The position numbers and the translations under genes are program-made. Positions 35,212 to 45,319 of a DNA stretch of 64,000 nucleotides are shown one piece after another. Within the stretch, counting starts at the first letter, position 1; every line of letters starts with the position of its first letter. The notes below the pieces were generated by a model. The model saw only the letters and a list, made by a program, of their open reading frames with translations. It made no database searches and was not told the origin of the DNA. The stretch covers positions 26,537 to 90,536 of the forward strand of contig CAZAWA010000001.1 in the NCBI GenBank assembly GCA_964488675.1, given 5' to 3'. Origin of the DNA: QZKY01 sp964488675 (lineage in GTDB: Bacteria > Pseudomonadota > Gammaproteobacteria > Burkholderiales > Burkholderiaceae_D).

Positions 35212-35624
35212 TGCTCATCAAATTCCTCATTCCGCTGCTGATTGCAACCTGTGCGCCAGCCATCGCAAGCGATGCGCCTGGCAATGCTTCAACCGGTGGC
35301 ATGTTCCAGGTGCTGATGATACTGATACTTGTCCTTGCGCTAATGGTGGGCGCAGCATGGCTACTGAAAAGATTCAATGTAGCGGGCGCAAATTCTGGCG
35401 AAGCAATCAAGATTGTTGGTGGCATTGCAGTAGGCAGTCGTGAGCGAATAGTTGTTGTGGAAGTGGCGGATCAATGGATCGTGGTGGGCGTATGCTCCGG
35501 AAGCATCAATGCTCTCTCGACTATGCCAAAACAGGAAATCGTCACACAAAAGTCCGTGACAAGTTTGCAGAGCAATTTTTCTGGCCGACTCAAGCAGTTC
35601 ATGGAGCGTCGCAATGACAAGTGA
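35211..35624 (+). CDS. fliO: flagellar biosynthetic protein FliO
   Basis: 137 residues. A likely N-terminal signal-type segment is followed by one membrane segment (GMFQVLMILILVLALMVGAAWLLKRF) and a small cytoplasmic beta domain (AVGSRERIVVVEVADQWIVVGV). FliO helps assemble the FliP ring. It overlaps the fliN stop by 1 bp (TAATG). Confidence 0.9.
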   Translation: MLIKFLIPLLIATCAPAIASDAPGNASTGGMFQVLMILILVLALMVGAAWLLKRFNVAGANSGEAIKIVGGIAVGSRERIVVVEVADQWIVVGVCSGSINALSTMPKQEIVTQKSVTSLQSNFSGRLKQFMERRNDK

Positions 35625-36387
35625 AATCCCGTCAACTGCGACAGTAAAGGCGATGGCTAAAAGATGGCTTATTCCGCTATTCTTCATGGGACTGCCCATA
35701 CTGGCTGTCGCGCAAGGATTACCTGTTGTCACCAGCACTCCGGCCTCTGGTGGCGGGCAAAGTTATTCCCTAAGCCTGCAAATGCTGTTGCTAATAACCA
35801 GCCTCTCTTTCCTCCCCGCAATCCTGATGATGATGACCAGCTTTACGCGCATCATCATTGTGCTTTCCATGTTGCGACAAGCTCTTGGAACCCAGAGTGC
35901 CCCGCCGAATCAGGTCCTGATTGGTCTTGCGCTGTTCCTGACGCTATTTGTCATGAGTCCTGTCTTTGACAAAATATACTCCGATGCCTACCAGCCCCTC
36001 TCCGAAAACAAGATCACGATGGCTCAAGCCATCGACAAGGGCACGGTGCCATTGAAAGCATTCATGCTCAAGCAAACACGCCAATCCGATCTTGCGCTTT
36101 ATGTGAAATTGTCCAACACTCCTGAACTGCAAGGACCGGAAGATGTTCCCCTTCGTGTGCTGATCCCGGCGTTTGTCACAAGTGAATTGAAAACAGCCTT
36201 TCAAATTGGCTTTGCAATCTTTATCCCATTCTTGATTATCGACATGGTGGTCGCCAGCGTCCTCATGTCGATGGGGATGATGATGGTGTCGCCCGCCATC
36301 GTTTCACTACCATTCAAGCTAATGCTTTTTGTTCTAGTCGATGGATGGCAACTGCTAATCGGATCTCTTGCACAAAGCTTTTTCTGA
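35614..36387 (+). CDS. fliP: flagellar biosynthetic protein FliP
   Basis: 257 residues. A cleavable N-terminal signal (LIPLFFMGLPILAVAQG) is followed by four membrane segments. LLLITSLSFLPAILMMMTSFTRIIIVLSMLRQALG and IPFLIIDMVVASVLMSMGMMM are family signatures. It forms the core of the export gate with FliQ and FliR. GGAG precedes the ATG; overlaps fliO by 11 bp. Confidence 0.96.
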   Translation: MTSEIPSTATVKAMAKRWLIPLFFMGLPILAVAQGLPVVTSTPASGGGQSYSLSLQMLLLITSLSFLPAILMMMTSFTRIIIVLSMLRQALGTQSAPPNQVLIGLALFLTLFVMSPVFDKIYSDAYQPLSENKITMAQAIDKGTVPLKAFMLKQTRQSDLALYVKLSNTPELQGPEDVPLRVLIPAFVTSELKTAFQIGFAIFIPFLIIDMVVASVLMSMGMMMVSPAIVSLPFKLMLFVLVDGWQLLIGSLAQSFF

Positions 36388-36398
36388 GGTAATGCCTT

Positions 36399-36668
36399 AT
36401 GACGCCAGAAGCAGTTATGTCAATTGGCCGCCACGCCATGGAAATAACCCTGATGATTGCTGCCCCAATGCTGTTGATTGCACTGCTTATCGGGCTTGTT
36501 GTCAGCATTTTTCAGGCTGCGACACAAATCAACGAAATGACGCTTTCTTTCATTCCCAAGTTGATTGGTGTGTTTTTTGCGTTGATGGTGGCGGGTCCAT
36601 GGATGCTGGCTGTCATGATGGATTACATGCGACAACTTTTTTCCAACATACCAAATATGATTGGATAG
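36399..36668 (+). CDS. fliQ: flagellar biosynthetic protein FliQ
   Basis: 89 residues with two membrane helices: MEITLMIAAPMLLIALLIGLVVSIFQAATQINEMTLSF-type first half and FIPKLIGVFFALMVAGPWML in the second. Part of the FliPQR export gate. Confidence 0.95.
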   Translation: MTPEAVMSIGRHAMEITLMIAAPMLLIALLIGLVVSIFQAATQINEMTLSFIPKLIGVFFALMVAGPWMLAVMMDYMRQLFSNIPNMIG

Positions 36669-36693
36669 TGCCGCTCATACGCGCAGACCAAAC

Positions 36694-37488
36694 ATGATCA
36701 CGATCACCAGCGCCGAACTTCATACCTGGATCGCGTCATTCCTCTGGCCGCTGACACGCATTCTCGGGCTTATTGCCACAGCCCCACTTTTTGGAAATGT
36801 CAGCATACCGGCACGCGTCAAGGTGGGTTTGGGCATCATGCTGGCATTGATCATTGCCCCCGGTTTGAATGCCCTGCCCGCAATCGATCCTATGTCATGG
36901 AAAGGTTTGCTGATTCTGATTCAGCAATTCGTTATCGGCGCAGCAATGGGGTTAACGATACGCATAGTAATGGCAGCCATGGAAATGGCGGGCGAGATCA
37001 TTGGAATGACGATGGGTCTGGGGTTTGCAACATTTTTTGACCCACAATCAAAAGGACGATCCCCCGCCATCAGTCAGTTTCTGGCTCTCTTGGCGCTGAT
37101 GATATACCTCGCCGCGAACCTGCATCTTGCAGTTCTGTCAGTGCTGGCAGACAGTTTCAGTTCCATGCCGATATCCGCGCTACCGATAACCAATCAACCG
37201 TTCCAGTTATTTATCGCATGGGGAGGGCGCATCTTTAGCGCAGGTGTTCAACTCTCCCTGCCAATTGTTGCGGCACTTCTAATCACCAATGTCGCTCTCG
37301 GCATCTTGACGCGCGCGGCGCCACAGCTCAACTTGTTCGGCATTGGATTCCCGGTAACCATTTGTGTTGGATTTGTCATGATAGGGCTGGCACTGCCATA
37401 CATGACCACACCTCTTGACAGGCTGTTCCAGGAAGGTTTCGAAGTAATGCGTCAAATGACCGCTGCCATACTACCCCCGATTCAGTGA
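36694..37488 (+). CDS. fliR: flagellar biosynthetic protein FliR
   Basis: 264 residues with six predicted membrane segments. Family motifs include LIATAPLFGNVSIPARVKVGL and MAGEIIGMTMGLGFATFFDPQ. The start MITITSAELHTWIASFLWP matches FliR proteins of related bacteria; a TTG at 36661 would overlap fliQ. Last gene of the fliF-fliR run; it converges on flgL. Confidence 0.95.
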   Translation: MITITSAELHTWIASFLWPLTRILGLIATAPLFGNVSIPARVKVGLGIMLALIIAPGLNALPAIDPMSWKGLLILIQQFVIGAAMGLTIRIVMAAMEMAGEIIGMTMGLGFATFFDPQSKGRSPAISQFLALLALMIYLAANLHLAVLSVLADSFSSMPISALPITNQPFQLFIAWGGRIFSAGVQLSLPIVAALLITNVALGILTRAAPQLNLFGIGFPVTICVGFVMIGLALPYMTTPLDRLFQEGFEVMRQMTAAILPPIQ

Positions 37489-37546
37489 CTCATTACAAGT
37501 TTTCCACCGAATCGCCCACACTACATCACCAATGATTGGGGGGCAT

Positions 37547-38746
37547 CTACAGATAGTTAAAGAGAGAAAGATTGATTATTTTCAGGAATGACTGTTGTGC
37601 CGCCTCAAGTGTTGTCTTCTGGAGCGAAAGCTCAGATATTGCCTTCACATAATCGAGATCCTGAAGTTCGGAAAGCGTTGCCGCATACTGCACATCGCGC
37701 TCGTCGCCCGCACTATCCAATACCTCAAGCTCTTTCATGCGCGCGCCCACCGAAGCGCGAACCATCAGAATATTGTCCAGCGCGCTGCTGAAATTGGTGT
37801 TCGCAGTTGCAAGTCCCTGCGTCAGATTTGGTCTGCCTGCTGCGCCTGAAGCAGGCGTTTCCAATAAAGCGACAAGGTCACTCAGAGAGGAAAATATGCT
37901 TTTGCCGCTGGGTGGGGTTGTGCTAATGGTCAGCATATCTCCATCTGCACGCGTCCCGCTGATGTTTAACTTTACCCCGTCAAACTCGATTGCCTCCCCG
38001 CTCACATAGCTTCCTGAGACAATCACATTGCTGCTGGAATCGGTTACCGTATATGTGGCTCCCCCGTCACTAAAGGAAAGAGTATACATTTGAGCGGTGA
38101 GCAGTGACTGATCCGTCACCGAGGGTGATGTTATCGCGCTGCCGCCAAAAGTACCTGCGCCAACTGCGATACTGAATGTGCCACTGCCTTGAATGTTCTG
38201 AAATACGGCATCACCCGAATCACTGATCGACATTTTCCTAACGGCGGCAACTTGCAAATTCCTCTGCCCCTGATCACCCATATACTGAACACCCGAGGCT
38301 GATGCTTTAAACGGTTGCGTTGCTGTTTGAAAACCGGAAAACACATAATTACCCTCACTATCGCGAGAATTGGCATATCCGATTAGCTCGGTCAGGCGTC
38401 CGCGTAGATCAGCCGCAATATCCTTGCGCTCCGAATCGTTATAAGACAAGTTTCCTGCCTCAATAATTTTCGTTTGCACATCCTGAATCAGCCCCGTGAT
38501 ATTTTGCAGTGCACTTTCCTCGAGGTTCAAAGCGCCGGTCGCATAATCGCGATTTTTAGCATATTGAGCATTGAGTGTCAGGCTCTGCGTCACCTCCAGC
38601 GCGCGCGCTGCCGCAATCGGATCATCTGACGGTGTCAGCAGGCGCCGCTTTGCCGAAATTTGCTGCTGCGTCTTCAAAAGAGCAGTTTGCAATTCGGAAA
38701 TTCGTGATGCTCCCGATTCATACATCGTATTCGTGCTTACGCGCAT
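37547..38746 (-). CDS. flgL: flagellar hook-associated protein 3
   Basis: 399 residues from the ATG at 38744-38746, which has AAGGAG ahead of it. The N terminus MRVSTNTMYESGASRISELQ and SAKRRLLTPSDDPIAAARALEVTQS, and the C-terminal helix LSELQDLDYVKAISELSLQKTTLEAAQQSFLKI, are the flagellin-like HAP3 signatures. It joins the hook to the filament. Cotranscribed with flgK. Confidence 0.95.
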   Translation of the reverse strand: MRVSTNTMYESGASRISELQTALLKTQQQISAKRRLLTPSDDPIAAARALEVTQSLTLNAQYAKNRDYATGALNLEESALQNITGLIQDVQTKIIEAGNLSYNDSERKDIAADLRGRLTELIGYANSRDSEGNYVFSGFQTATQPFKASASGVQYMGDQGQRNLQVAAVRKMSISDSGDAVFQNIQGSGTFSIAVGAGTFGGSAITSPSVTDQSLLTAQMYTLSFSDGGATYTVTDSSSNVIVSGSYVSGEAIEFDGVKLNISGTRADGDMLTISTTPPSGKSIFSSLSDLVALLETPASGAAGRPNLTQGLATANTNFSSALDNILMVRASVGARMKELEVLDSAGDERDVQYAATLSELQDLDYVKAISELSLQKTTLEAAQQSFLKIINLSLFNYL

Positions 38747-38763
38747 AATAAAACTCCTTATGC

Positions 38764-40662
38764 TCAAACTGCGAGCAAAGTGTCAAACAGATCGCCCGCT
38801 ACCTTCATGACCTTGGCTGCTGCCTGATAAGCCTGCTGATAACGCAAAAGATTGGCAGCCTCTTCATCAAGATTGACGCCTGATTCGGCCTGCTGCGCAT
38901 TGTGGGCTTGTGTATACAGTGTGTTTGCAGCAGCACTGGTTACTTTCATCTCATTGGTCTTGTTGCCGATCATATTGACCAATTGCGAGTAAGCGCCCTG
39001 ATAGGTCGCAGAATTGCCAGCGACCAGGTTCGACGTTTGCAACTCACCGAGTAACAGCATGTTGCGATTGTCACCTACGCCTGAGATATTTGGGCTGACT
39101 GTGAATATGTCACCATCCACCGGACTTCCCGAAATTTGCACCGTCCATCCGTTGTAGCTTATATTTTCTCCTGCCGTGTAGGACAGGTTCGTAGCAGGCA
39201 GCCCCGCTCCAGTTCCCGTTACATCAAAAGTTGTAGCTGATGTAAACATGATACTGACGCTCTCCAGCAGATTGCTGTCCAAACTTTCGGCAACACCCGA
39301 TGTAATTTTTCCTGTCCCTGTATTTGTAACAGTGGCTGAAGCGAGAATCGGCGCTGCAGCCGCAATTTTCCTCGTATCGGTTATAGCCAGACTGATTCCG
39401 GATGCGCCACTCGCAGTGGGCCTGATAAGAAAACTGTCGCCGGCATCCGGCGTGCCGACAAGGTCAAAGTTAAACCCCTGCGTTGCAGCGGCGTCTTGCA
39501 CATCGCTCAGCGTCGCACTGGACCATGTATTGCCATCAGAAATTCGGGTTAAGATGTAATCCGCGCCATTGAACGATATCCGGTAATCGCTCGTCGTCAG
39601 TAATTTTGTGTCCCCAAGGGTTGCCGTCACCTCCGAGAATGAAGTATTTCTGTAGCTTGAAGTCACGATCGGCTTGGCAACATCGAAAAAATCAGCGCCT
39701 AAATCTCCGTTTTGATCCTGTCCCAGACGGTGCTGCTCATTGAAAGTAGAAGCGAGAACGGTTGCAATTCGACCGAGAGAATTTTGAGCAGAATCCAGTG
39801 TTTCCGAGCGGAATCCAAGCAATCCAGAAAGTGTGCCGCCACTTAATACCTCTTCCGAAAGAATCGTTGTTACGCCATTGTTCTCATACGCAACCTCAAG
39901 GCGACTCGGATCGGTAGGCGACGCCTTGTTCACCAGGCTATAGGATTTCGCGCCGACCACCAATGACTGGCCATTCCCAATGTACACATCATAACTACTG
40001 CCTTGCTTGACAATCGTTACCCTGATTTCTTTGCTCAACTGAGCCAGAAGCTGATCTCGCTGATCCAGCAAATCGTTCGGTGCTGCGCGATCCGATGTAG
40101 CTTTGGCACTTTCGATCTGGTCATTTAATTTCGCGATTTCTGCTGCGTATGTGTTTATTGTGGTTGTGCTAGCCCTGATCTGTGTACTGACTCCCTGACT
40201 GATTTCTGTCAACTGCTGACTCAAACTGTTGAATTGCGAAACCATGGCCTGTGCCGAAGAAAATAATGACTGACGCGCCACTGCAGAACTCGGAGAGGTG
40301 CTGACATCTTGAACGCTGCTAAAAAAACTTTGCAATGCAGGTGACAAACCGATACTGGGATCCGCCAGAATATTGTCGATTTGGCGAATCTGAGCATGGT
40401 AAGTATCGAGTTGGCTGAATGAAGTTTGAGTCGATCGCACCCGGCTACCCAAATATTCGTTATAGACACGCTCAATCGCCACGACCTGCGTTCCCTTGCC
40501 GACGAAGCCAAAACCCATGTTTTGACCAGCAGAGGCCGCTTGCAAAACAATTTCACGGCTATACCCAACAGTTGACACATTGGCTATGTTGTGGCCAGTA
40601 GTGTCAATGCCAACCTGCGCCGCCATAAGGGCGCTTTTACCAATGCTTAGGATGTTGGCCAT
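38764..40662 (-). CDS. flgK: flagellar hook-associated protein 1
   Basis: 632 residues. N-terminal SIGKSALMAAQVGIDTTGHNIANVSTVGYSRE and C-terminal NLDEEAANLLRYQQAYQAAAKVMKVAGDLFDTLL are the conserved rod/hook-family ends. Slightly longer than the enteric protein because of beta-rich middle domains. A FliA promoter lies just upstream (40693-40719). Confidence 0.96.
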   Translation of the reverse strand: MANILSIGKSALMAAQVGIDTTGHNIANVSTVGYSREIVLQAASAGQNMGFGFVGKGTQVVAIERVYNEYLGSRVRSTQTSFSQLDTYHAQIRQIDNILADPSIGLSPALQSFFSSVQDVSTSPSSAVARQSLFSSAQAMVSQFNSLSQQLTEISQGVSTQIRASTTTINTYAAEIAKLNDQIESAKATSDRAAPNDLLDQRDQLLAQLSKEIRVTIVKQGSSYDVYIGNGQSLVVGAKSYSLVNKASPTDPSRLEVAYENNGVTTILSEEVLSGGTLSGLLGFRSETLDSAQNSLGRIATVLASTFNEQHRLGQDQNGDLGADFFDVAKPIVTSSYRNTSFSEVTATLGDTKLLTTSDYRISFNGADYILTRISDGNTWSSATLSDVQDAAATQGFNFDLVGTPDAGDSFLIRPTASGASGISLAITDTRKIAAAAPILASATVTNTGTGKITSGVAESLDSNLLESVSIMFTSATTFDVTGTGAGLPATNLSYTAGENISYNGWTVQISGSPVDGDIFTVSPNISGVGDNRNMLLLGELQTSNLVAGNSATYQGAYSQLVNMIGNKTNEMKVTSAAANTLYTQAHNAQQAESGVNLDEEAANLLRYQQAYQAAAKVMKVAGDLFDTLLAV

Positions 40663-40692
40663 ACTATTTCCTCAAATGTCGCCATGTCTGGA

Positions 40693-40719
40693 TCATCGGC
40701 AGATTGCCGGAAAACTTGA
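40693..40719 (-). promoter_or_regulatory. sigma-28 (FliA) promoter of flgKL
   Basis: On the minus strand: TCAAGTTT, 11 bases, GCCGATGA. It differs at one position in the -35 and one or two in the -10 from the flagellar consensus, and lies about 30 bp before the flgK start codon, the expected place for late-gene control of the hook-filament junction. Confidence 0.8.
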
Positions 40720-40757
40720 AAGACATGCTGATCGTATTGACAAAAGCTCATGATTTA

Positions 40758-41777
40758 TCATGCAGACAGCGACTTCTGGATAATGCGCGTCAATTTTGCA
40801 GCGTACTGAGGGTCGGTAGCGTAGCCCGCTCGCTGCAGACCCTGAGCAAAACTCGTTGCATCGCGAGAGTTGGCCAATACATTCTGATATCGCGCGCTGG
40901 ACTTGAGCAGACGCGCATAATCTTTAAACGAATCCGCATACGAATCATAGGCGCGGAATTTCTCCTTCTTCCTGTATGCAACCCCATTGACATACTCGGT
41001 AGTTGTCGTTTCTACTGTTTTTCCAGCCCATCCCTTGGTCGCCTTGATGCCAAAAAGATTATGACTTGATGTTCCATCTGCAGCGACAATGACTTTCTTG
41101 CCCCATCCGGTTTCCAAAGCCGCCTGCCCGAGCATGAACTTTGCAGGGATTCCGGTCGTCCGACTAGCTTCTTCTGCTTCACGCGTGAATTTCTGCTGAA
41201 ATGCCCTGACATGCGCTGGCTTCGAACTGCCGGGCGCCGAAGCTTGCGGATGGGCTTCAGCTCCCGGATTTCCTGGCAACAAGTTCTGCCTGCTCACGAG
41301 AGCGGCAGAGATCAGAGAGCTCAACTCATCTGATGGCAAGTGCTTAGGATTAACGCCGCTGTTACCATAAAAACCGGAAGAAATGGCAGAAAGCGGCTTT
41401 TCGTTCAATTTAAGCGGCGAAAAACCTGAAGCCGGTTTTGCACCTGAAGACTTATCAGTCGGCACAGGTTGCCCCTGGCCAACCGTAAATTGCCGCAACA
41501 GCGCGTCTGCCAAGCCTATGCCACGCTTGGAAAAATTCTGACTGATTTGCTGATCGTACAGAGATGTATATAGCTTGGTCTGATCGTTCTCGAACAGACC
41601 GCTTTTTGGCGTGGCATCACGCATGCTTTTCAGTACCATGTTCATCAGCAGTGCCTCGAACTGCTGAGCAACGGCTTTGAGTGCCTCAGGCGAGTTTTCC
41701 CTGGCCGCCCGGCGAAGAGCACTCATGTCGCCGCCGCCTATAGGCATCTGCGTCGGAAAATTTGTCTGATTCACCAT
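40758..41777 (-). CDS. flgJ: flagellar rod assembly protein / peptidoglycan glucosaminidase FlgJ
   Basis: 339 residues. N-terminal rod-scaffold part (LKAVAQQFEALLMNMVLKSMRDATPK, LYDQQISQNFSKRGIGLADALLRQ), a linker, then a glucosaminidase domain (about 180-339) with FMLGQAALETGWGKKVI carrying the catalytic Glu and LFGIKATKGWAGK. It cuts peptidoglycan so that the rod can pass. The two-domain form is typical of beta/gammaproteobacteria. Confidence 0.96.
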   Translation of the reverse strand: MVNQTNFPTQMPIGGGDMSALRRAARENSPEALKAVAQQFEALLMNMVLKSMRDATPKSGLFENDQTKLYTSLYDQQISQNFSKRGIGLADALLRQFTVGQGQPVPTDKSSGAKPASGFSPLKLNEKPLSAISSGFYGNSGVNPKHLPSDELSSLISAALVSRQNLLPGNPGAEAHPQASAPGSSKPAHVRAFQQKFTREAEEASRTTGIPAKFMLGQAALETGWGKKVIVAADGTSSHNLFGIKATKGWAGKTVETTTTEYVNGVAYRKKEKFRAYDSYADSFKDYARLLKSSARYQNVLANSRDATSFAQGLQRAGYATDPQYAAKLTRIIQKSLSA

Positions 41778-41833
41778 CTAAAAGCCACCCCATGATTTAA
41801 CTACACCCTTTTTCGCTCAAAACCGCATCGCAA

Positions 41834-42937
41834 TCAGATGATTTCAAGCTCTGCACGCAACGAACCAGCCACTTTCATCGCCTGCAATATTGCAACCAGG
41901 TCATGCGGCGTCGCACCGAGGGCATTCAGTGCCTTGACAACATCAGCCAAGGAAACCGACTTCGCGACAAGGAACACCGATGGTCCTTTCCTGACCTCTG
42001 CTTGACCCGTTTGCGGATCAGTCGTCTGTGCTGCAGCATCACCACTTACAACCACTGACAAATTGCCATGCGAGATAGCGCAAGGCTCAAGGGTCACACT
42101 GCGATTAAGGACCACCGAACCAGTGCGGGAATTCAGGATCACCTTGGCATGTGCTTCAGCCAGGGTGACATCAATATTTTCCAGCGCAGCCAGAAAACTT
42201 ACCTTTTCATCCAAGCCCGCAGGAACGCGAACCTGAATTACTCTACCGTTACGAGCAGCAGCAGTATCAGCGCCGAATTTTTTATTGATTGCGCTGACCA
42301 CCAGGCTCGCATTGGAAAAGTTATTTTCGTTAAGTTCCAGATGAACCAGGTTTCCCTGTCCCAACACCGTGGGTACTGCACGCTCCACGGTAGCACCCGC
42401 AGAAATCCGGCCAACGCTTAAATGGTTGGGCTGTCCCTTGGCGCCACTGGCTGGTGCGCTTGCAATATTGACGGCAACACTTCCTTGAGCCATGGCATAA
42501 ATATGGCCATCAGCACCTTTTAACGGAGTCATCACCAAAGTGCCGCCACGCAGGCTCTTTGCGTTACCGATGGAAGATACAGTGACATCCAGCGTTTGAC
42601 CCGGCTGTGAAAAAGGCGGAAGAGATGTCGTAACCATGACGGCTGCGACATTCTTCAATTGCAAGCTGCTGCCCGATGGCAGGCTGATGCCGAGTTGCTG
42701 CAGCATGCTAAGTATGCTCTGCACCGTAAATGGTGTTTGCGTAGTCTGATCGCCGCTGCCATCCAGACCAACAACAAGGCCATACCCGACCAACTGGTTA
42801 TGCCGCACGCCTTGAATACTGGCCACATCCTTGAGGCGTTCCGCATGACAAACACTCGCCACCATCATGAACATCAAACAGATGCAAATTTGTGCCATTT
42901 TCCGGTACGCCGAAAGATTTGCCATTGGTCTTTTCAT
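41834..42937 (-). CDS. flgI: flagellar P-ring protein FlgI
   Basis: 367 residues with an N-terminal signal peptide ending near VASVCHA. ERLKDVASIQGVRHNQLVGYGLVVGLDGSGD-type start and TPFTVQSILSMLQQLGI are family signatures. Forms the periplasmic bushing around the rod. Confidence 0.96.
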   Translation of the reverse strand: MKRPMANLSAYRKMAQICICLMFMMVASVCHAERLKDVASIQGVRHNQLVGYGLVVGLDGSGDQTTQTPFTVQSILSMLQQLGISLPSGSSLQLKNVAAVMVTTSLPPFSQPGQTLDVTVSSIGNAKSLRGGTLVMTPLKGADGHIYAMAQGSVAVNIASAPASGAKGQPNHLSVGRISAGATVERAVPTVLGQGNLVHLELNENNFSNASLVVSAINKKFGADTAAARNGRVIQVRVPAGLDEKVSFLAALENIDVTLAEAHAKVILNSRTGSVVLNRSVTLEPCAISHGNLSVVVSGDAAAQTTDPQTGQAEVRKGPSVFLVAKSVSLADVVKALNALGATPHDLVAILQAMKVAGSLRAELEII

Positions 42938-42961
42938 ATACAGGTTTTCAGATGAGAAGGA

Positions 42962-43654
42962 TCAGATAGGCGCCATACTCAGGAAAAATCGGGTAAACAT
43001 GGACATGACATCTGCCTTGTCGACTCGGGTGTTGGTACGGTACTCAACACGAGCTTCTGCCACCAGTGACGACGAGATGATGTTACCTGCCGAAATATTG
43101 CGCGGGTCGACGATGCCAGATATGCGAATGAATTCAGCCCCAAGATCCATTGCAACCTGCTTCTCCCCTTTGACCAGCAAATTGCCGTTGGGAAGGACAT
43201 CGGTCACCGTTACCCCGATCGTGCCAGTGAAATTGTTGCTGGAAGCGGCAGCACCCTTGTCCTCAAACTTGTTTGCCGTAGAGGTGGATACACCAAGTTT
43301 GTCGGCTGTTGTTGCTGATAAAAACGGTATCGTCGGCGCCGTATATGATGCGCTGGCTGTTTTGCTTGCTGAACCGGCACCCTGTTTGGCTGCGGTCGTC
43401 TTTTCATTAATAACAATGGTCAGAGTATCTCCAACAAGGCGCGCGCGCCGATCCTCGAACATCGGACGGAAAGACGCGCTCTGAAATATGGCGCCGCTAG
43501 ACGGCGCGACAACCGGCGGTTGATGCGATTTTTCTGGCCTATTGTGCGTAATCGTGTCGGGCACCGTCGCACACCCTGACGCCACGACAACAACGAAAGT
43601 GGCCATACCAGATTTCCACAACGGGCAAGCAAATGCGTTGTTCATGCTTTTCAT
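42962..43654 (-). CDS. flgH: flagellar L-ring lipoprotein FlgH
   Basis: 230 residues. The lipobox VASGC puts the lipidated Cys at about residue 28. LFEDRRARLVGDTLTIVINEKT-like and LPNGNLLVKGEKQVAMDLGAEFIRISGIVDPRNI motifs identify FlgH, which forms the outer-membrane ring. An ATG at 43645 is an equally possible start. Confidence 0.95.
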   Translation of the reverse strand: MKSMNNAFACPLWKSGMATFVVVVASGCATVPDTITHNRPEKSHQPPVVAPSSGAIFQSASFRPMFEDRRARLVGDTLTIVINEKTTAAKQGAGSASKTASASYTAPTIPFLSATTADKLGVSTSTANKFEDKGAAASSNNFTGTIGVTVTDVLPNGNLLVKGEKQVAMDLGAEFIRISGIVDPRNISAGNIISSSLVAEARVEYRTNTRVDKADVMSMFTRFFLSMAPI

Positions 43655-43702
43655 AAGGCGACTGGCTTTCTCGGTATACTCAAATCATTAACCCAACATG
43701 AT

Positions 43703-44485
43703 TTATATCTGCGTAAGCTTCTGCAACATCGCGTCGGACGCAGAAATGGCTTTGCTGTTGATTTCATAAGCGCGCTGCGTCTGGATCATGTTAACCAGTT
43801 CTTCTGCCACATTCACATTCGAGGTTTCAACATAACCCTGAACCAACAAGCCAGCACCATTGGTGCCAGGTGTATTGGTGTTGGGTGTACCTGACGCTGC
43901 GGTTTCGACATACAGATTTTCTCCCCTGCTCTCAAGTCCGACAGGGTTGACGAATGTGGCGATCTGAAGTGTACCGACCTGCGTCGGGGTGGTCGAAGCG
44001 GCCTGCAGAACACTGACCGTGCCGTCTCTCCCGATCGTGATGCTCGTAGTATTGGCCGGGATCGTGATAGCAGGCTGAACCGAAAATCCGCTAGCCGTCA
44101 CAAGCTGGCCCTGACTGTCCATCTGGAACGATCCATCGCGCGTATAGGCTGTCGTTCCATCAGGGAGTAGTACCTGGAAAAAACCAGCGCCCTGAATGGC
44201 TACATCCTTGCTGTTACCTGTCTGACTCAGGTTGCCTTGCGTATGGATACGCTCCGTTGCAACCGGGCGTACGCCTGTGCCGATTTGCAGACCGGACGGC
44301 AACTGCGTCTGCTGCGATGTCTGCGCTCCAGGCTGTCTCAAGGTCTGATACAGCAAATCCTCGAACACCGGTCGCGCCCGCTTGAAGCCTGTCGTGCTGA
44401 CATTGGCGAGGTTGTTGGCAATGATGTCCATTTGAGTTTGCTGGGCATCCAGACCGGTCTTAGCGATCCAAAGTGAACGAATCAT
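43703..44485 (-). CDS. flgG: flagellar distal rod protein FlgG
   Basis: 260 residues. N-terminal IRSLWIAKTGLDAQQTQMDIIANNLANVSTTGFKR and C-terminal GYVETSNVNVAEELVNMIQTQRAYEINSKAI are the FlgG signatures. It forms the distal rod passing through the P and L rings. Confidence 0.97.
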   Translation of the reverse strand: MIRSLWIAKTGLDAQQTQMDIIANNLANVSTTGFKRARPVFEDLLYQTLRQPGAQTSQQTQLPSGLQIGTGVRPVATERIHTQGNLSQTGNSKDVAIQGAGFFQVLLPDGTTAYTRDGSFQMDSQGQLVTASGFSVQPAITIPANTTSITIGRDGTVSVLQAASTTPTQVGTLQIATFVNPVGLESRGENLYVETAASGTPNTNTPGTNGAGLLVQGYVETSNVNVAEELVNMIQTQRAYEINSKAISASDAMLQKLTQI

Positions 44486-44513
44486 GTGTATCTCCAGTTA
44501 ATTGAGCCAGTCA

Positions 44514-45257
44514 CTAGGAACTCAGCGAAAGTAATTGCGATGCTTTGGCTGCGTTGCTATCAGCGTTTTTCAGCAGATTCATGTGCATTTCGAATTGGCG
44601 CGCCAAATTGATCATGCTCACCATCGCCTCGGCTACATTGACATTGCTTCCCTCTACCGCACCGCCTACTACCGTGACATTTTCGTCAACCTCGACCGGA
44701 TTCCCATCTTTGGTCCGGAACAAGCCGTCATCGCCGCGCACCAATGTTTCAGCCGGTGGGTTGACCAGCTTCAGCCGACCCAGTGCCGTCACAATGTTGG
44801 GCGTAGTATTAGTCGAAACACCGGACACCGTTCCATCCTTGGCAAATGACACCTCCACATCGGGCGGAACACTGATTGGACCACCATCGCCCATCACTGT
44901 GATGCCGCTCTGTGTTTGCAGCACGCCGTTTTCCGTCAGCTTCAGATTACCGCTACGCGTGTAGGCTTCACTACCGTCCTCCAGTTGAACCGTGAGCCAT
45001 CCCTTGCCGTGCACTGCGACATCCAGTCCATTGCCAGTGTGGTGAATCGTGCCGGGGGCAAAATTTGTCCCCACTGTCGAATCAACGACAAATGTGCGTG
45101 TCGGCAGTCCTTCGCTGATCACCGGCACCGCACGGAAAGAGTCCATCTGCGCCCGAAAACCGTTCGTGGTTGCATTTGCCAGATTGTTCGACACCGTCGC
45201 CTGCTGGTTCAGGATGTGCTTTGCTCCGGTCATTGCGGTGTAAATCAACCTATCCAT
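44514..45257 (-). CDS. flgF: flagellar proximal rod protein FlgF
   Basis: 247 residues. MDRLIYTAMTGAKHILNQQATVSNNLANATTNGFRAQMD is the typical FlgF start, and the C-terminal EGSNVNVAEAMVSMINLARQFEMHMNLLK is the matching rod-family end. Lies between flgE and flgG. Confidence 0.96.
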   Translation of the reverse strand: MDRLIYTAMTGAKHILNQQATVSNNLANATTNGFRAQMDSFRAVPVISEGLPTRTFVVDSTVGTNFAPGTIHHTGNGLDVAVHGKGWLTVQLEDGSEAYTRSGNLKLTENGVLQTQSGITVMGDGGPISVPPDVEVSFAKDGTVSGVSTNTTPNIVTALGRLKLVNPPAETLVRGDDGLFRTKDGNPVEVDENVTVVGGAVEGSNVNVAEAMVSMINLARQFEMHMNLLKNADSNAAKASQLLSLSS

Positions 45258-45319
45258 GTCATGCCCCCGGTATCAAACCCTTCAACCCAAGCCCGTATGC
45301 CATTATTCGTCCCAGCAGA